From an uncultured Collinsella sp. (GTDB lineage: Bacteria; Actinomycetota; Coriobacteriia; Coriobacteriales; Coriobacteriaceae): 54,688 nucleotides of DNA. The DNA lies in assembly GCA_902478995.1 (NCBI GenBank), contig CABSNF010000002.1, positions 1 through 54,688 of the forward strand, in the 5' to 3' direction. A program made the translations under genes and the position numbers. This document shows positions 51,889 to 54,688 of this stretch, piece after piece (positions within the stretch are counted from its first letter, which is position 1; every line of letters starts with the position of its first letter). A model generated the notes under the pieces. That model was given only the letters and a program-made list of their open reading frames with translations, did no database searches and was not told the origin of the DNA.

Positions 51889-52009
51889 TGTGGGTCAAAT
51901 ATGAACGTTGTGTTAATGAGTCGGTGGACGGTGGTGTTTTTCGGTGAGCGGCGTATCCTTCCAACGGTTTATCTAGTGTGTCAGTTGAAAAGGAAGAGGG
52001 CGCTCGTCA

Positions 52010-53287
52010 TTGTTTGAATGTGAACTGCCGTTTGACCACAAGACGTTGCATCTGGAGCTCGAGGATAAGAACTTCGCGGGTGTGATGGAAGGTCATCAAA
52101 ACGAGTTTAAGACCACGAAATCGCAGGAAGAGCTGGTAGAGGAGTCGCTTGCCAACCCTTATGGTTCGCCGTCGCTCGAGGAGCTTTGTGCTGGCAAGAA
52201 GGATATTGTCATTATTAGCTCCGATCATACGCGTCCCGTTCCCTCGCGTGTGACGATGCCTATTCTGCTGCATCACATCCATTCTGCTGCGCCCGAGGCT
52301 CGCGTGCGCATTTTGGTTGCTACGGGTATGCATCGTCCGTCGACGCATGAGGAACTCGTCAACAAGTACGGCGAGGAGATCGTTGCCAACGAGGAAATCG
52401 TTATGCACGTCGCGACTGACGACAGCATGATGAAAAAGATCGGCACCCTGCCTTCTGGTGGCGAGTGCATCATCAACAAGATTGCCGCCGATTGCGATCT
52501 GCTGCTTGCCGAGGGCTTTATTGAGCCGCACTTCTTTGCCGGTTTCTCTGGTAGCCGCAAGTCCGTCCTGCCTGGCATCGCCAGCTACAAGACCATCATG
52601 TACAACCACAACGGTCAGTTTGTGAATGATTCCCACTCGCGTGCCGGCAACCTGTGCCACAACCACGTGAGCGAGGACATGTTTGCTGCCGCCGAGATGG
52701 CTCACCTTGCCTTTGTGCTTAACGTGGTGCTCAACGGCAAGCACGAGGTCATCGGCTCCTTTGCCGGCGATATCCACAAGGCGCACGAGGCTGGCTGCGA
52801 GTTCGTGAAGAGCCTTGCCGGCGTTGAGCCCGTCGAGTGCGAGATTGCCATCACCACCAACGGCGGCTACCCGCTCGACCAGAACATCTACCAGGCCGTG
52901 AAGGGCATGTGCTCTGCCGAGGCCACGCTTCCCGAGGGCGGCGTGATCATCGACGTCGCCGGCTGTGCCGACGGTCACGGTGGCGAGGGCTTCTATCACA
53001 ACATCGCCGACAATGATCCGGCAGAGTTTGAGCGCGCCTGCATCGACCGTCCTAAGGACGAGACCCTGCCCGACCAGTGGACGAGCCAGATCTTTGCCCG
53101 CATCCTGGCGCATCACCCTGTGATCATGGTTACCGACCTGTGCGATCACCAGATGATCAAGGATATGCACATGACGCCGGTTAACACCCTCGATGAGGCG
53201 CTCAAGCTCGCCTTTGAGATGAAGGGTGCCGATGCCAAGGTGGCCGTCATTCCCGATGGCCTGGGCGTTGTCGTCGCACAGCACTAG
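52010..53287 (+). CDS. larA: Nickel-pincer lactate racemase LarA family protein
   Basis: A 425-residue LarA family enzyme that interconverts L- and D-lactate with a nickel-pincer cofactor. Motifs: SDHTRPVPSR, LVATGMHRPSTHEEL, and EPHFFAGFSGSRKSVLPG with the histidine and lysine that hold the cofactor. The best start is TTG at 52010, with GGAAGAGGG about 10 bases upstream. The larB, larC and larE genes that make the cofactor are not in the window. Related LarA proteins can act on other 2-hydroxy acids. Confidence 0.9.
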   Translation: MFECELPFDHKTLHLELEDKNFAGVMEGHQNEFKTTKSQEELVEESLANPYGSPSLEELCAGKKDIVIISSDHTRPVPSRVTMPILLHHIHSAAPEARVRILVATGMHRPSTHEELVNKYGEEIVANEEIVMHVATDDSMMKKIGTLPSGGECIINKIAADCDLLLAEGFIEPHFFAGFSGSRKSVLPGIASYKTIMYNHNGQFVNDSHSRAGNLCHNHVSEDMFAAAEMAHLAFVLNVVLNGKHEVIGSFAGDIHKAHEAGCEFVKSLAGVEPVECEIAITTNGGYPLDQNIYQAVKGMCSAEATLPEGGVIIDVAGCADGHGGEGFYHNIADNDPAEFERACIDRPKDETLPDQWTSQIFARILAHHPVIMVTDLCDHQMIKDMHMTPVNTLDEALKLAFEMKGADAKVAVIPDGLGVVVAQH

Positions 53288-53336
53288 TACGCGGCCTAAA
53301 CGAACCGTTTATAACCGACAAGAAAGATAAGGTTTT

Positions 53337-54068
53337 ATGCTTACCAAACTCCTCTGCGAATTCGGCGCAACGGCCCTCATGATCATCTTTGGCGTGGGCG
53401 TGCACTGCGATACCGTGCTTAAGGGCACCAAGTATCAGGGCTCCGGCCACATGTTTGCCATCACCACCTGGTCTTTTGGCATCTCGGTCGCCTTGTTTAT
53501 CTTTGGCGGCGCCGTGTGCATGAACCCCGCCATGGTGCTTGCCCAGTGCATCGTGGGCCTGGTGCCGTGGAGCAGCTGCATCCCCTTCATGATTGCCGAT
53601 ATGCTCGGCGGCTTTGTGGGCGCCGTGATCGCGTGGTTGATGTATGCCGATGAGTTCAAGGCTTCCGACGGCGTCGTCGACCCTATTGCCCAGCGCAACA
53701 TCTTCTCGACCAACCCCACCACCGAGGGCACCAACTATGCCCGCAACTTCTTCTGCGAGGCTATCTGCACCTTTGTGTTTATCAGCGCCATCCTGGCTAC
53801 CTCTAGCCGTGCCGGCGAGAACGTTTTGATGCTCGCTATCTGCGTCGGTCTGATCGTTTGGGCTGTTGGCATGGGCATGGGCGGCATTACTGGCTTCGCC
53901 ATGAACCAGGCTCGTGACCTTGGTCCTCGCATGGCCTATCAGGTGCTGCCGATCAAGAACAAGGCCGACAACAACTGGAAGTATGGCCTGCTTGTTCCTG
54001 GCATCGCTCCGTTTGTCGGTGCCGCTCTGGCCGCGCTGTTTGTGCATGGTTTCTTGGGCATGTTCTAG
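53337..54068 (+). CDS. MIP/aquaporin-family channel (LarD/GlpF-like)
   Basis: A 243-residue channel with six helices and two half-helices. The first NPA box is intact (VCMNPAMV). The second reads MNQARDLGPR, so proline is replaced by glutamine, while the following RDLGPR is the usual GlpF-type arginine region. In Lactobacillus the lar operon encodes such a channel (LarD) for lactic acid; the place 49 bases after larA supports the same role here. Confidence 0.88.
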   Translation: MLTKLLCEFGATALMIIFGVGVHCDTVLKGTKYQGSGHMFAITTWSFGISVALFIFGGAVCMNPAMVLAQCIVGLVPWSSCIPFMIADMLGGFVGAVIAWLMYADEFKASDGVVDPIAQRNIFSTNPTTEGTNYARNFFCEAICTFVFISAILATSSRAGENVLMLAICVGLIVWAVGMGMGGITGFAMNQARDLGPRMAYQVLPIKNKADNNWKYGLLVPGIAPFVGAALAALFVHGFLGMF

Positions 54069-54094
54069 TCTGAGGCTACATAGTTGTCCGCTGG

Positions 54095-54209
54095 CCGCAT
54101 GGGGTAACTTCCCAGCGCGTCCTCGGACATGCAAAAAGGCTCGCTGCGCACTTCGTGCGGCGAGCCTTTTTGCGTCCTGCGGAATGCGCTGGGAAGTTAC
54201 CCCATGCGG
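54095..54209. repeat. Giant nested palindrome (family C, right copy)
   Basis: Outer arms of 24 perfect bases (54095-54118 with 54186-54209). The core is nearly the same as in the left copy: GTCCTCGGACAT, stem GCAAAAAGGCTCGC/GCGAGCCTTTTTGC tipped by CGCAC-TTC-GTGCG, GTCCTGCGGA. GTCCGC and GCGGAC at the outer edges could pair as well. The stretch 54210-54387 holds only short repeats (TTTGGGATG twice) and no gene. Confidence 0.92.
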
Positions 54210-54387
54210 ACAGCTGCGGGATCTTTGTTGCGTTCGTACAAGCAACCCAATATATATCTGAATTTGGATGGGAGGGGCTTGTTGCTGGTAGGGGCGTTGG
54301 GCTTCTGTCGACACTTTGGGATGGATTGTGCTTTGGGTTGGGGCGGCGCTTTGAGATGAGGTCGGAACTTTGGGATGAGGGGTTTAC

Positions 54388-54688
54388 TCAGTTGAAGAGA
54401 GGCTTAATGGCTGATAGGTAGTCTTTGGCTACGTCGGCTTTGGCTGCTTGGAAGTTGTGCCAGGCCCACCATTGGACCATTCCTACGAAGCTTGAGGCTA
54501 TGTGGTGTAGTAAGAAGCTGCGGTCCATGGTGGCGGCGGGGCCTGCGGGGTCGACGGGGACGGTTTCGGCTGCGCGCGACATGATGGTCTTGCGGAGGCA
54601 GTCGGCGAAGACGCGTGAGCCGGCGCCGGCTACGAGGGCTCGAACGCCCTGACGGCGTTCCCAGAGGTTGTTGAATGCATGCTCGACT
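54388..54688 (-). CDS. TetR-family regulator, C-terminal part (5' truncated)
   Basis: The frame is open to the window edge on the minus strand and ends at 54388. The 99 visible residues are helical and end in FLLHHIASSFVGMVQWWAWH, a pattern typical of the ligand-binding domain of TetR/AcrR proteins (the helix before a final WW-type motif). The DNA-binding N-terminus is missing at the contig edge. Its target cannot be inferred. Confidence 0.6.
   Translation of the reverse strand, partial: VEHAFNNLWERRQGVRALVAGAGSRVFADCLRKTIMSRAAETVPVDPAGPAATMDRSFLLHHIASSFVGMVQWWAWHNFQAAKADVAKDYLSAIKPLFN

Overview
The window looks like a chromosomal contig from a Coriobacteriia gut anaerobe, most likely Collinsella. 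The reasons are the high-GC codon use, a monoderm-type Tad pilus locus without a secretin, paired YhgE/Pip proteins, and a LarA-type lactate racemase next to an aquaporin-like channel. The assignment is inferred from gene content and style, not from a database match. The first 45 bases are not genomic: they are an Illumina Nextera adapter, so the left edge is a sequencing artefact. Both edges cut genes (tadZ on the left, a TetR-family regulator on the right).

Layout. 46-8151: a Tad/Flp pilus operon (TadZ, TadA ATPase, TadB, TadC, Flp pilin, several TadE/TadG-like pseudopilins) ending in a DUF192 protein. 8210-8760: a probable toxin-antitoxin pair. 8824-9437: tRNA-Phe followed by unusual repeats. 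9610-15102: a GH5-like protein with a degenerate active site, rsmI, metG, rsmA and a TatD nuclease. 15106-19506: tRNA-Leu with its tail element, an SPFH protein, rlmH, proC, a 57-residue membrane protein and serS. 19607-24789: a small gene under a LexA-like box, three identical tRNA-Arg genes, a TPR protein and an AAA ATPase. 24815-25211: tRNA-Ser with its tail element. 25214-31969: a D-Ala-D-Ala carboxypeptidase divergent from a VanRS-like pair, then pstB with a PhoB/PhoR-like pair. 32089-34769: the CpsC/CpsD/CpsB capsule-control trio and a GNAT enzyme. 34880-45169: htpG, two YhgE proteins, an EamA transporter and an M20 amidohydrolase. 45292-51143: an MFS transporter, hisS and ppc. 51853-54068: larA and a lactate/glycerol channel.

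The most unusual content lies between genes. (A) After tRNA-Phe, tRNA-Leu, tRNA-Arg and tRNA-Ser the same module recurs: the tRNA's terminator, an antisense copy of that tRNA's own T-arm, a GC-rich hairpin core with a conserved AAACGC/GCGTTT stem, and (for three of them) a direct copy of the tRNA's 3' end plus its terminator about 186-190 bp downstream. (B) Four gene ends carry a nested hairpin with a one-base bulge on the 3' side of the inner stem, three of them inside long perfect outer arms. (C) Two giant nested palindromes with a shared core but unrelated, perfectly paired outer arms flank the larA-channel pair. (D) Four copies of a palindromic 62-bp unit lie upstream of the GH5 gene. None of these encodes a protein, and they are the best candidates here for an undescribed system of structured RNA or small mobile DNA.

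Functionally the window mixes housekeeping translation genes (three aminoacyl-tRNA synthetases, three rRNA methyltransferases, six tRNA genes) with envelope functions (pilus, capsule control, peptidoglycan carboxypeptidase, YhgE) and central carbon metabolism (ppc, lactate racemization).
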